Origin: Atrichornis clamosus
Taxonomy: Eukaryota > Chordata > Aves > Passeriformes > Menuridae
Assembly: GCA_013400975.1 (NCBI GenBank)
Contig: WBMZ01005331.1
Span: 1 to 64,000, forward strand
Direction of reading: 5' to 3'
DNA: 64,000 bases
A program made the position numbers and the translations under genes. How positions within the stretch are numbered: position 1 is the stretch's first letter; each line of letters starts with the position of its first letter. The notes below the pieces were generated by a model that saw only the letters and a program-made list of their open reading frames with translations, made no database searches and was not told the origin of the DNA. Of the stretch, positions 36,391 to 48,900 are shown one piece after another.

Positions 36391-38059
36391 GAAGTCGTAT
36401 TTGCCATTCCCTTGTAAGAATTATGCACATCATGTTTGCTCTCAATTGGATAAGAACCAGAAGATGTCAATTCCCAGAATAAAATTCTGGACTAGGTAGA
36501 GGCAAGGAGACGTGCTGAAGCACCATTTTTGTAAACCACGGATTGTTACGAATTTCTGGTTAAGTCAGAGTAGAATTTGTGAGATCATTTCTAAAGACTA
36601 AGGAAGGAGGGCAACTTTTTCAAACCCCATAAAGACACAAAGCTGTAGAAGTGCTTGATTTTTTAGTTGCCTTGCTACTTGACCCCATCCACCTGAGACA
36701 CTGCTAGGTCACTGTCTAGCTTTGTGGGCACCCCAGTTTGGCCATTTGACTTTCCGAAGCCATTGGAACCCAAATGTCTAAGAGCTAAGAGGCTACTCCA
36801 GCTCCAGCTGAACCACAGTAGTCAATTTTCTAAACACCCATTTAATGAAAGACAGTTCATTCCCAATTTCAAAGTCTAGAAGTGAGGGCACCCATTTGAA
36901 ATGTGAAGACTGCAGGTCACGCACCTCTGTAATAGCTTCTGGACATCAGCAGCAGGTGCCTATTGCATCCTCCAGGCTGTGAGATGGAATCACCCCTTTA
37001 AACCCCTCCCTATCCCAGAACGTGGGATAGGATATGGGACATGTGAGAGTTGATCTGGTCTTCTGAAAGGATGCCTTCAGACAGGTGAGAATCCAGGCCT
37101 GGAGTGCTGTGGGAGCCCTTATGTAGATCTACATCACCAAATGCTGTTTCTATTCTTTAGCTGGTTTACACTTTTGTTTCGTATTATTTTAAGTCACTGC
37201 TCTGGAAAGTTGGTCTTTGTCCCAAAACACTGACCTCACTATAGCAGATGCAGTGTGCAAAGTATCCACACTGAACAGTATCCATGACTAATGTAAGTTA
37301 AATCTCAGTCTACTCATCTTCGCAAATGCTGAATAAAATTTAGAAAATACCTACTTCAGCAACAGCAGTGGAATTGCAGTCACAGACGTCTATAGATTAC
37401 CTCTCCAGCCATGTCCATGGTAACACAAGCCAAAAGTGGCTGGAAGTTTGCACTTGAATTCTCCAGATGAAGAATGTAAATTTAATTGAACCCAGATGAT
37501 ACCAATAACGAAAAATCCTGCCTGCTACAGTAGAGACCATTGAAAGCTGCACTCCCCAGCAGAGACAGTCTGCAGGAGATAAGGAATTCTCTTTTCTTGA
37601 ACTTGGCCCATTTGCTTCCCTACTGTGATGAAATTCATGGCCAACCAACAGAGATGCAAAGAAATTCCCCTACAGCATAACAGGACCTGGCAGTCAAAAA
37701 AGTAACATAAACAGTGAGTTTCTGACTCCTGGAGGTACCAGGAATGCCAAAGCAGTGATGTCTGTCTCCTTACCTTTTTGTCAGTGCTGAATTGCAGTGG
37801 AGGAGGTATGTGCAGGGCACAAAACACGGGAGTCATTCAGGCACTGCAACTCTCCTATCCCAGTTTTGCTCCCAAATGTGTCCTGCCCAATAGAGCTTCC
37901 CAATTTACTTTTCTGGCACAAGTCATCAGTAGGATAAAGTACCAGAAAACACCTGCTGGATTGTGTGAAGTGGCACAGGTTCATGGCAGGTCATATGATT
38001 CAGGAAATGTCAAAGCAGGTGTCAGGGTTTTTTCCAGAATTAAGGAAGCATGGTACAAT
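36391..38059. other. Unique noncoding sequence, no gene seen
   Basis: No gene or transposon recognised. A small perfect hairpin is listed at 37010-37030. Confidence 0.5.
37010..37030. repeat. Small perfect hairpin
   Basis: CTATCCCA and TGGGATAG pair perfectly over 8 bp around a GAACG loop. It is short enough to be chance. Confidence 0.5.
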
Positions 38060-40379
38060 ATATTTGGATTATGCTTCTAGAAACTAAAAATACACACACA
38101 TTCTTATTACACCCTGAAGTGTCTAGAAAAAGTGCAGTGAGGACTCACTTCAGTGAGTCTCACTTATTTTGAGATTTAAAGTGGTGTCTGGCCCCATAAG
38201 TGCACCTAATATTTGAGATTAGGACTGAGGTTTGTAATTCAGATATTGAAGACATAGGTAGGCATTTCTTGCTTCCTCATGTAGAAGTCAGAAAGGACAG
38301 GTTTGAGTGAGCCTCTGGATGCCTCCAAATATTTTTGATTGAGTGTACTGAAGCAATGAAGTACAGGTCAAGACCACTATTGGTGTTGCTGAAGATGCTA
38401 TGCAGATATTACATTGCCTTTGACAATAAGGATCAGCATTTAGATAATTTTAAAGTTACCGTTAGGATCAGGGTTTAGGAATGTAAAACTCTACACATTA
38501 ATCATTGCTGCATTCTGCGGAGTCTAGAAAGCAACTAACATACTGAGTACTGTAAGTACTTCTCAGCCTTGTCTCATTTTTCTGTAATGGCAGGTCCCTG
38601 GGCATCCTACAAGTTTGCATTAGGGATGAAGAACCAAAAGCATCTTGAAAAAAAACTGTATTTGTTAAGCATTGAGGAAGATGGAAATTTGGGAGAAAAA
38701 CAGAAGCAGAGGATCTATAGGCATCTTTTATTGCTTTTAATTGTATGAGCCACCTCATTTCTTTACAACTGAGAGAGAGAATCAGGTTTTATTCTAGAAG
38801 AAAACACAACGTGCTGAGCCACATTTGCTGCATCTTTCAGATCCCCAAACATTGTGAAGAAGAGTGGTGGTACCCAACGCTGTATAATGTGGGGTTTCTG
38901 ACCCAGAAGACTTGCCAAATAGCTTGATGATAAACTTAGTTTTAGCATTTGTAAAGCCAGGGGATTTACACTTGATGCTCTAACAGTATTTCACGGGGCT
39001 CCAATATGACAAAGATTGGTATTAGAGGGTTCTCTGTGTTGCCTTTGAATGCAGACAATGGACAGGCTGGGTTTAACTTTGAGTTCTAGGACCTGATGCA
39101 TTTCTCAGTATTGTTATTGAGGCATATTGCAGCAAAAAGACTACATGGCAATGCTTTTGCTAGGGATGCTGAAGGCCTTGTGATGTGTCTTGTTGAGTGA
39201 TCTCCAGCACGAGCCAGAGTACATTCAGGTAAGGTCCAGGTTACAGTTGACATTAAACAATCAGAGGCAGCCAGACAAGTTGGTCTTGCTGCACCCCACA
39301 GGGCACAGCAACACAGCACAGGAGTGGCATTAGTGCAGTTTTACAGCAGCTCCAGGGGCAGTGAGGGTTGGGTTATGATTAGAAAACCTACAGCAAACAG
39401 CCAGTTTAATTTGGCAGCATCGTGAAAAGTCTGAAAATTTAGGGATATGACTGGTGTTAGGGGGGTTTCCAGGGTTCATCTATGTGTTAGAAGAAACAAT
39501 GATCTGGCTGCATATCACACTGGGGGTTCTAGGTGCTACAACTTGGTGTGCTTGAAGACTATTTTTGTGTTGTCCTTCAAAGCCCACAATACTGCAAATT
39601 TATGAGGTAAAGGTCTTATGCTACATCTGAACATCTGAGTTACTAACTGGGAAAATAAGGCCATGGACAGAGTTAGAGTTAATGTTATCATTACTCTGAC
39701 TTTCTTCAGAGACAAAAAAGGAAGAGGGATTGCCTTCCATGGTGTTCTAGTCTGTGGACTACGTTCTTCTACATTTCATGCTAAGATTATGATTTAGAGT
39801 TACAATTCTGGCCTAAAGCAGTCAGGCAGAATATTTTCACTACATAAGTCTATGTCTAGGAAGCTGGGGACTTTTTAAGAAAGGAGTTGAGAAATTAAAA
39901 TTTAAAGTCACATGTTACATTCTAAGGTAGAACTTTATCCCATGAGAAAATCTTATTTTAAGATTAGAGTTAGGGTTAGAGAAAATAACAGATTCAAAAC
40001 TTACCCTCATCAGAATAAGGGAACCTTTTGTTGTCCAGGGATTAATGTAGTTAAAAGTACTAAAATGCATTCTGCAGACACTAAGGGGGAATCAGATAAT
40101 AGCAGAATTGAAGGGCATAGACTAACTCATAGTTTCTGAACTTCTCTGTGGGTCAGGCTAGGGTTAGGGTTACAGAGACAAAATTGCCAGATAGATTAAT
40201 TTTTGTTGCATCCTGCAGGTGGAGAAGAATCATAGGGATGAGTATTAAATGTGAGTCCAGGAGCTTGTTTATGACTTCAAGCACAGTTTGGCTTACTGGA
40301 GATTTCTCATCTTAACAGTATCTTGCGATTTTCATTAAAAAGTTCCTTAAACCAAGGTGTGGGGTGGTGGTGGTTTCCT

Positions 40380-40408
40380 ACAGCAGGAAAAATATCTTAT
40401 CCTGCTGT
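40380..40408. repeat. Perfect hairpin near the array orientation switch
   Basis: ACAGCAGGA at 40380-40388 and TCCTGCTGT at 40400-40408 form a 9-bp stem with an 11-nt AT-rich loop. It lies in the unclear interval (about 40320-40830) between plus-oriented and minus-oriented array copies. Confidence 0.6.
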
Positions 40409-40829
40409 GCCTTCTTCATTCCAGTAAGATGGGGAGAGGATCTAGATAACTAAAAAGCTGTCTGTCCCATACAGTACATAACAATACAAAGGCCAGAGCT
40501 CTTTTTTCCATGAAATTTTTTTCTGTGTTGTGCAGTAATGAAGAATAATGAACTTTCTGGCTGCATCTAGTTCTGTAAAACCACTCTGCTCTCTCCAGCT
40601 TTACCCCAAATCCCCACCCAAGCCCAGCATGAAATGCACTTTAGCAGGAGTTGTTTCAGACTGAAACTAAGTTTCTCAACCACTCTATCAGCTGCCTTCA
40701 CCCTTACTGCCTATAGCACGCAAGACAGCACATCAAAACCTGGACCCCAAAAGCAGGTAGATGGGGAGCAGCACCTTCCCTGAAATCATCGCAGAGGGAC
40801 TCAGAGCTGCCAAATTCCTCTCCTCACCT

Positions 40830-41860
40830 CATCCTTCTGAGCTCTTGCACTGCAAGAAAATCATGTTTTGCTGTTTCCAGCTCTTCCTCCCTACTCCCAA
40901 CCACAAGCCGCAGACTGGGACGTACAAGGAATCTCCATGTATACAGAGACATGAGGGACAGACAGCCTTCACCACCAGGTTTTCAACCTCTGCCTGGCCA
41001 CTACACAGGGAAGGTATTTTTGTCTCACAACCAATCCCCATCCATAAGCTCAGAAATTACCAAAAGGCCATACTTACCTGAAGCCATGATAAAAGGATCT
41101 TGATCCTCAAATATAACTCCTTTCCATAAAACCCTCCTAGCTGAGCAGAAAGCATCAAGAACAATTTCTTTTGCTTCTCCAACTCAAACCTTAAACCTGG
41201 TATTAACTTAGCATGTTCCCTTAGCCCTGAGGGAACATTTTTTTGAATATAAAAGGCACTGGGCCATGCACAATGATGTAGGGACTTCAACCCTCCACAG
41301 CAGAACTCTTCTATCCCAAAATCTTGTTGCTGCAAAGAAACTTAAGAAAAATATCTCTAAATGCATTGGAATCTGCACCCAGCATCCAAGACAGTTATGC
41401 AGACAGGACTGTGCCTTGCCTTATCTGAGAGTCTCTAACTTCTGTCCTTTCCTGCCTTTTTAGGAGCTGCAGGATGCAGCAAGAAGAAACTCTCTAGCTG
41501 CTGCAGGTATTCTGCCATCACCCTGACATTAGTAATCGTCCTCAAAGATATCCCCAGCCTTCAGGCCATAAACTGATGCCTCTTTTACTCTCTTGTTCTC
41601 TGCATAAAAATACTGTCTAGATGCTTTAAATCCCCCTATCCTTAATTGTAATTTAATCCCTAACATCATAACTTCCCAGGGGACCACAAGCTACATTAGA
41701 AGCCCAAATTCCCTTTAATATGAATCCTCCCCTTATCTTTCTGGTCTGTGCAGGATACAGGTAGCATAACTTGTTTGGCTGCCTCATTTTCTCTACCTCT
41801 AACCTGAAATGTATTGTGAAATGCAATTACATAGAAGAACACAACAGCTTTCAGCCCCCA
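40830..41860 (-). repeat. Inverted block of the telomere-like array
   Basis: Here the array core appears in reverse complement. At 41445-41490 the plus strand reads GAGCTGCAGGATGCAGCAAG, the reverse of the conserved block. At 41735-41815 the reverse complement gives CAGGTTAGAGGTAGAG, then GCAGCCAAACAAGTTA and a TATCCTGCACAGACCAGAAA block, matching the plus copy at 39216-39312 in order. Weaker copies lie at 40839-40879 and 41141-41200. The block therefore reflects an inversion within the array or insertion of array DNA in the opposite direction. Confidence 0.65.
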
Positions 41861-42534
41861 TGGTTTATTGCCTAGGCTTTACAGTAAAAATGTTTTTAAG
41901 TAAATGTCTGCCACGAGAAATCTACCCCTGAAGTGATATGTAGCCCATGGGGCCATCCCATTCCTGAAATCAGTTAAGTCAGGGAAGCAAAAGCAGCCAG
42001 ACAGGTTATTCTTGTCACAACCTGCAGAGCCCAGAAAGGCAGGCAGAGAGCTGCTTTTAATGGGGCACTCACATGATATACAAAAGTGGTGGGTCCCTTG
42101 AGCACGTTTGAGGTTAAAGCTGATAAGGAGTCCAGAGCTGAAGGAATTTTAGGACATCATTACTGAATCATCCTGCAATGGCCAGCCAGGGAGTTGGGAT
42201 GTAAGAGGGAATGCAGCACATCAAGCAGAGGATCTCTTCCTGTTTCAACTGCTACTCAGGTACATTTCAGGTTAAGGTTAGGGTTAGATCAAGGGTTTCA
42301 AAATCTAAGGCAGACAGGCAGGCTCTTCTTGCTGTATCAGGCAGAGCACAGAAAGTTCAGTAAGCAAACACTTGTTGGCAGGCTAAGTTCCTGTCTAGCA
42401 CTTTCAGATACTAGCCTAATGATCCAGAAGACACTGCATTTCAAATCATAATTATTGTAATACTTCCAGAGCCTGTAAATTAAAATAATTCTGCTGCTTT
42501 GGGGACTCTATGCCTTTCTCAGCCCCTGACAACG

Positions 42535-42945
42535 TGAATGATTTGAGCTGGAAGAGATCTTAAAGACCACCTAGCTCCAAACCCCCTGCCATGGGCAGGG
42601 AAACTTCCACTTGACCAGGTTACTCAGAGTCACATCCAGCCTGATCTTGAACACCTCCAGGGATGGGGAGTTCACAACCTCTGTGGGCAAACTGTTCCAG
42701 TGCTTCACCACCATCACAGTAAAGAATTTCTTCACAATATCTGATCTAAACCTACCCTCCTTTAGCTTAAGGCCATTCCTCCTTGTCCCATCACTACATG
42801 TCCTTACATTAAGTCCCTCTCCAGCTTTTTTATAGTTCACCTTTATGCACAGGAAAGCTGCTATATGGTCTCCCCAGAGCCTTCTCTCCTCCAGGCTGAT
42901 CATTCCCAACTCTCTCAGCCCTGTCTTCATTGGAGACTCTCCTCT
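42535..42945 (-). mobile_element. CR1 LINE 3' fragment with open ORF2 end
   Basis: A minus-strand CR1 insertion at the right edge of the repeat array. A single frame with no stop (within 42571-42987) contains LRELGMISLEERRLWGDHIA, then KKAGEGL, CSDGTRRNGLKLKEGRFR, VKKFFTVMVVKHWNSLPTEV and SPSLEVFK, all conserved CR1 ORF2 C-terminal segments. It continues into the 3' UTR (GGCAGGGGGTTTGGAGCTAG) and ends at about 42535. The open frame and modest divergence make it younger than the other CR1 copies here. It is 5'-truncated, lacks the catalytic domains, and cannot be active. Confidence 0.92.
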
Positions 42946-45900
42946 GAAAGCCTCTTTATGGTCAGGAACCAACAATGTTAAGGACACTGAAGTGTCTTGA
43001 ATTAATAGGAGTCAAAATGTGATGCTGTCCTTTATTTTAGGGAGTGTTTTCTGGGTGTTTTGTGATATATAAGAGACAGCCAAGGCGTGAAGGAATGTCA
43101 ATGCCTCAGGGACAAGAGCTGGGAAGTGACTGGGTGTGTGTGTGGGCACCAGGGTGGAATATTCTCTGCTACTGAAGAGCTGTGTTTCCTGTTTATAGTA
43201 GGGTTGAGCCTGGAGCTTGGGTTAGCGTGTGCGAGTAGGTCACTTTAAAAAAATGCCAGCTTTTGATGGCCTCTGTCTTACAAGGGTCATGCTCAGTAAA
43301 CGTTGAATTGTTTTGTCTGCAAGTGTCTTCAATGGTGCCCCTGGTGACCCTGAACAACCTGTGAAGGAGCAGCCATCCTGCTGACATCCCAGCCTCACTG
43401 CTCCCTTTGGAGCAGAGGGCCCTGAGCAGACCAGTGGCAGTAGGGGGAGATGGGACAGGACATGTGTCTCCAGCCTTAAATATTGCAGGAGGGAGGTAGC
43501 GGCAAATGTCTCCTTACCCCTATAACCTGGTGAAGCCGTGGTTTTCTCCCCTCTACCCAAGCCTGTGGACCTCTTGGCCTTCATGGGATGCCCCTCTGGT
43601 GTTCTGCCCAGTGTAGGTGACCACTTCGGTGCTCCTCTCACTGCACATCTGCCTGCGGGCATGGCAATGTGTGTTAGACATCCATTTCTGATTCTGCAGG
43701 TCAGCAGGTAACTGCCATAAGTAGACGAGCATACTAATTAAAGACAGGCGTGTTTCAACAAGGGAACTCAATCTGATTCCGAAGGTGAAAGATCAAGTTT
43801 ATTAACTAAGCCACCCACCTCCTCAGGAATATTACATGAATTAAAACCAGACTTCCTGGTGTTATATATGCAACGGCTGTCAACAGCATAAATTATGCCT
43901 GAAGATGTTTTAGCTCTGAAAAATATGAAGATTTCTTCTTTTGATTTAAGGGTTGTGAAGATTTTTTTTTTAATTTATGTGGACAACATTCTGTCTTCTA
44001 CTTACAGACGTGGAGAGTTGCAGTAAGCTGTCCCTTAAGGGCACAAAACAGATATCCAAAGACTTACAATATTTGTCAATGAAAAGACTTCTTTTGTTGT
44101 TTAAATGAGAAACCCTCTTTAAACTGGCCATTCAGAACGAGATAATGTGCTCCAGCTACAGTCATCTCTGAAACTCACTGATAGGATAAAAATTTTATTT
44201 AAAAAACAAGACTTGAATTACCAGTTCCTTTATGATTATTAGGGACATTAGATCCAGATAGTTTACGGCACTTCTCATATAAATGCTAAGTGCTAAAAGC
44301 CCAAATGAACAGTTGATCTTGAATATAATCAGTGTTGAAAGTTACTGCAGGGGCTAAAGGGGCTGACAGTTCATTTGCAGCACAAAGATGAATTACCATA
44401 CCACTTGTGATAGACAAAGTTTGAACCAATCATAAATAAATTACCTTCCCTCCATTAGCTGTACTCATTAAACATGCTTTCACAGTATTTCCTTGACTGG
44501 AGATGAACATTATTGACTTAATTCAGTTCAGACTGGTGTATATCAGGACTAATTCAATTTTAATCAGCGACATTAATCTAATACAAATAAATTCTTCATT
44601 TTATTTTCTCTGTGACCAAATTCTTGCATGTGAGCTTCATCATGTAAAATATTTTCTATATTCCCCATCGGTGCATAGAGTAAAAGGTCATAAAAATAGT
44701 TGTAAAGCCTGCCACCAGAATTAATCTTGTAAGATGCTTACTAAAGCAAGGCTCATGTACACTTGGCCCTTGGCAAGAAGAAGAGGACACAAGATGTGTT
44801 GAAATTCCTCTGGGGAAACAGCCAGCCATCAGCAGTAGTTTCCTGGTTCTTTCTTGAGGAACCTTGACAAAATAAAAAACAACTATCTACATGTATCTAG
44901 TTATTTATTTAAAAATAAAATTACTGATAATCCCAATTGCAACTGGGTGAATTGACAATTGGTCAGTAAGCAGATTAATTTTGCATGTGTGCTTGCTAAT
45001 TATCTAAAACCAAAACAAAATCCAGGAAGAAATTCATTCATTAGTACTACTCACTATTGTTTGCAAATCATTCTTCTGTGAAAGTATTACTCTGCTCTAA
45101 AGTGATAAAAGCCATCCTGAGCCCATAGAGACCATCTGAATGAGGGCATGTTAGAGACACAAATGCAGCACCAGCCTGACCTACCAGGTCTTTATAAAAT
45201 CACTTTCCCATTAAGAGCTGGGTAATTTTGATCCTTATGCATATACTTCTGCACTTTTTCGTTGGAGTGCTACTTTGGGGATGTGGGTGAAACACCGGTC
45301 TGGAGCACCTGGCTGTGCTCAGCACACCCTCCCTTACAGGCCACCTCCTCAGTCACTCAATGTCACCTATGCCAGCATCCACTTCGGGGGAAGTTTCAAT
45401 GTATGGAGTTCTCGTCTGACCTTTCATTTTGCCTTGGAAATGAGCCATACACAACAAAAATACACTTGCAGCCTTGCCTCTGCCTCTTGCAGAGTTCTGT
45501 TTGCTGGCAGATAATAAAAATACTGAGCTCCAAGTTCTCATCCTTGTGGAGAACTTCCTGAAGTTCTGATGATGCAGATTGAGTGACACTATGCGGGACC
45601 ACAGTGTGGAATAGGTGTCCATCATACATGCACATCGATGAGGTTCAACAGCAGAACTTTCCCAAATATCCAGAAGCGTGCCCCTGTAGTTTCAAAGGAG
45701 GTTGCCAGACTCCAAAAGAGCTTCAGACCTGCCCCTTTTGACTTGTGCACACATATGAATGTGTGACATGGAGACACAAGCGTTTATCTAAACAAACTTG
45801 AGGAGTTTCTAACAAGGCCATGTTTTCTCCTCACATGGTGCAGAGGGAGAGCTGGCAGCACCAAAACCCGCAGCTCCCAGTATCACAGCAGGAATAAGCA

Positions 45901-48900
45901 AGAGATACGGGGGTCACTGGACTTTTTCAGCGCTGCCTGAAATGGCTGTGAAAGCACACAAAAGGAAACTGTTGGGAAGCACTAAGCCTGGCGTCCCAGC
46001 AGAGCTGGCTGGGTTTGCTGGCGTCGTGGCAGGGCTCTGCCCCCACCCACACATCATGGACTGGCACCACGGCGTCCTCAAGAAGAATATACTCATTTTT
46101 TAATGAGAAATTCAGTGATTTATCTGATAAGGGAGCAATTATCTGAAGACAATATCATCATTTGTGGGTAGGAAGCCATCCTCCATCACGCCAGGGATGT
46201 GACCAAACACAGTACATATTTTACTTTGGACTAAGTGTTCCCTTTCATGTAGAATGTGGCTTCCTTTCACAACTCTAGCTGGCTAGCATAAAGCTACCTT
46301 TCATCTGATTTCCTAATAAATAAGTCTTTCAATTCACATGGGGTCAGTTGCTGGTGACTAGAATATTTTCTGCAGGAACATGTCAGAGCAGGTACATAAT
46401 ATAACTACTACAACATACCTTGTTAAGGAATGAAGCCTACAGGAGTATATCACATCCGTGCACCTTGGACACCGGGAATTGGCTGTGTGAGACCTTCCCT
46501 CCCATATCACCTCAGCACTGCACCACAAAAGGGAGCTGCAGGAAAATAACAGACATCTGATTTCTCGTATAGTTGTGCTCATTCCCTCTTTTTTCTTGGA
46601 GAATGTTAAAAGTGCTTACTTCCTCTGGAGGAAAAGGGTAAAGCTCAAATTTCTATAAAAACCTGCCTCTAGACTCTTGAAAGCAGGAATAGTTTCTCCT
46701 GCTGGGAAAGCAGTAGCAGCTTTAGAGCCCACTCAGCTACATCTGCTGGGAGCCCCAGCATGCCCCCGACCACGAGCTCATCCATCTTCCTGCCAGCCAA
46801 GCAGATCTTCACCTCTTTCTAGGCTACTGCTAATTATGTTTCTGTACATCAGTGTCTTATATGTGACCAGAGCTTGCAGGCCTTGGGGTGAAGGGCAACC
46901 CTTGCTGTAAGTTCAGCAAGCATTTAAGTGATTTGCAGCACTGCAACAGCTTGGAGTCCTGCTGAACGGAGTCACACCTACCCGTCCTCCCACAGTTACA
47001 CATTTGGTCCCTTTATTGCTGTGAAGTAGTGGCTCTTATTGGTCCATTTCAAACCATACACCACAAAATCCTGAAAGACTATAATCTAATTCCCATTGCT
47101 TCCAATGCAGATGATTTAGTCTATCACAGAATACAACTGTACACAGAGCTGGAATATATATGGCTTTGAAACAATTTACTTGCTGCTGCTTAAGAAAAAT
47201 CCCTACCATCAGATCTTAATTTCTTCCCACAGAAAACAAAGAACAGATTTTTTTGGTGTTTGGTCTCTTTCCTTGCTGCTATTACCAATGCACTGGCATT
47301 AGTTTAGAAGAAGACTGTCCTACTAAGCATGACTATCCTTTTAAAAAAATAATTGCTAGGGGCAACTTACAGCAGGCTGAAAGAGGACAGAGAGGGAGAT
47401 GGGGAAAGAAGGGAATTGCTTTGTTTTGATCCATTGCACCCACAGTCCCTCAAATCCTCTTTGATTTATCTTCTTAGACTGCTTTCACCATCCTAAACAG
47501 CCAGAGTCACAACCAAATTTCTCTCATGTCAGCAGTAAGACTAAAACTGAATCACAGCTACCAGTTTTCTCTCTACTGCATTTTTTTTTTATTATATGTT
47601 ACAATATAACTGTGATGCAACTTTATAGGCTATGGCAGAATAGCTGTTCAAACTTCCCAGCAGATACTAACTGTGTGGGGTTTCCCCACAAGTCATTTCA
47701 ATTGGAACAATGGGATATGGGATATCACAGTTTGGAGCCCCTCCTGCATCCAACGTGGATACTTCGGAAGGCACTTCAGTCTTAAAAGCTCTATCAACCT
47801 GTTCTTAATTCTGAGGTTTTATCATAGCTTAAGGGTAAAATGCTACAGAAATACTATTGTTAGTCCTAGACAGGCAATTCAAATATAGAAAGCTGTTATT
47901 AAACATTATAAAAGAGACCAAAATTAGACAGATATGCAAAAGCACAATAAGGCACCTACATAACCCTTCTTAGTGTAGTACTATGTGAGAACTGAACAGT
48001 TCTGATTAGCTCTTTGTTTGCAGACTAAATTTTTGAGACATCTGATTTTTTTCTTTATCACGTCACTCAAGAACTGCTGCAAGCTTGTCAGGATGGACAC
48101 ATAACAGAAGAGAAACAAGGAGGAAAAATGCTCCAAATTCTTCAGGAAGCATTAGGGCTATTCTGGAACAGCACACGTGGGATTCCATATACACAGTTTA
48201 TAATCATATTCTCAGGAAGTTGCTGAGAGATATTAGTGGTTAGGAGGGGAAATACTTCATACTCAAGTGGCTGAATAACATTTTGCAGCTTGTATTGAGG
48301 CAGTGCCCAGAGCTGCAATTTAGTCGTATCAGGATGACAAGCCTGGGGTTTATTTTTCACTGTTGCATCTGATACCTTTGTACCAGAACATCAGCTCCCC
48401 ACATATTAAGAAATTTAAAAATGCAAAGGCAGACAAGGTCCATGTGCCAAAAATCTTGTAGCTTGAGAAAAGATTAGTTTAGAAAAGCAGATTTTTAAAA
48501 CCAGTGAGCAAATCATTACCTTAAATGCAAAGACTCTTGCAGCTGTAAGAGTCACCAGTGCTATAGGGACTTTATTTTCATGTCTAGAGTCATTCAAGGC
48601 CAGGCTAAAATGGAAAACCTGAAATGGGTCCCTTTCAGTGAAGATGTGCAGACACTTAATCATCTATCCAAGTAACCCCTAGCCAAAAGAGCAGGGTTGC
48701 TAGCAGGGACATTGCCTAACTGACCTCATTCCCTGCTTCTCTTTCTCCCATGCCATAGATATAAGGGAAGGTGAGCAAGACAGTGGCTCTACCACTGGTC
48801 ATGTTCTCTGTGGCAGAAAGAACCAGCACAGAGCTGCAGCAGAGCTTTGGAAAGCCTTGGCCAAGACCCTGGTGCGATCACGTCATGGGGAGAGCTCTTC

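Larger units (their letters stand above)
38060..42534. repeat. Degenerate telomere-like tandem array
   Basis: An old, strongly diverged repeat array. The core of about 80-95 bp joins a telomere-like block (GTTAGGGTTAG and variants) to a second block with consensus near CAGCCAGACA, TTCTTGCTGCATCCTGCAG, then AGCCCAGAAAGG. Clear plus-oriented copies lie at 38217-38298, 38461-38530, 39216-39312, 39361-39430, 39784-39862, 40150-40225, 41990-42040 and 42265-42357. Telomere-like matches occur at 39966-39978, 40158-40171 and 42271-42287. Spacing between cores varies from about 60 to over 300 bp, so the array is heavily eroded or interrupted. A middle block is inverted (listed separately). It encodes no convincing protein. 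I do not recognise a named family; it could be a decayed subtelomeric or minisatellite repeat. Confidence 0.7.

Noticed and set aside
36029..36470. Host gene exon on the minus strand
   Set aside because: The peptide is a CR1 ORF2 C-terminus broken by a frameshift.
39960..40175. True interstitial telomere repeats
   Set aside because: Only one to two GTTAGGG units occur in a row, within a longer non-telomeric core, so they are better described as telomere-like parts of the array.
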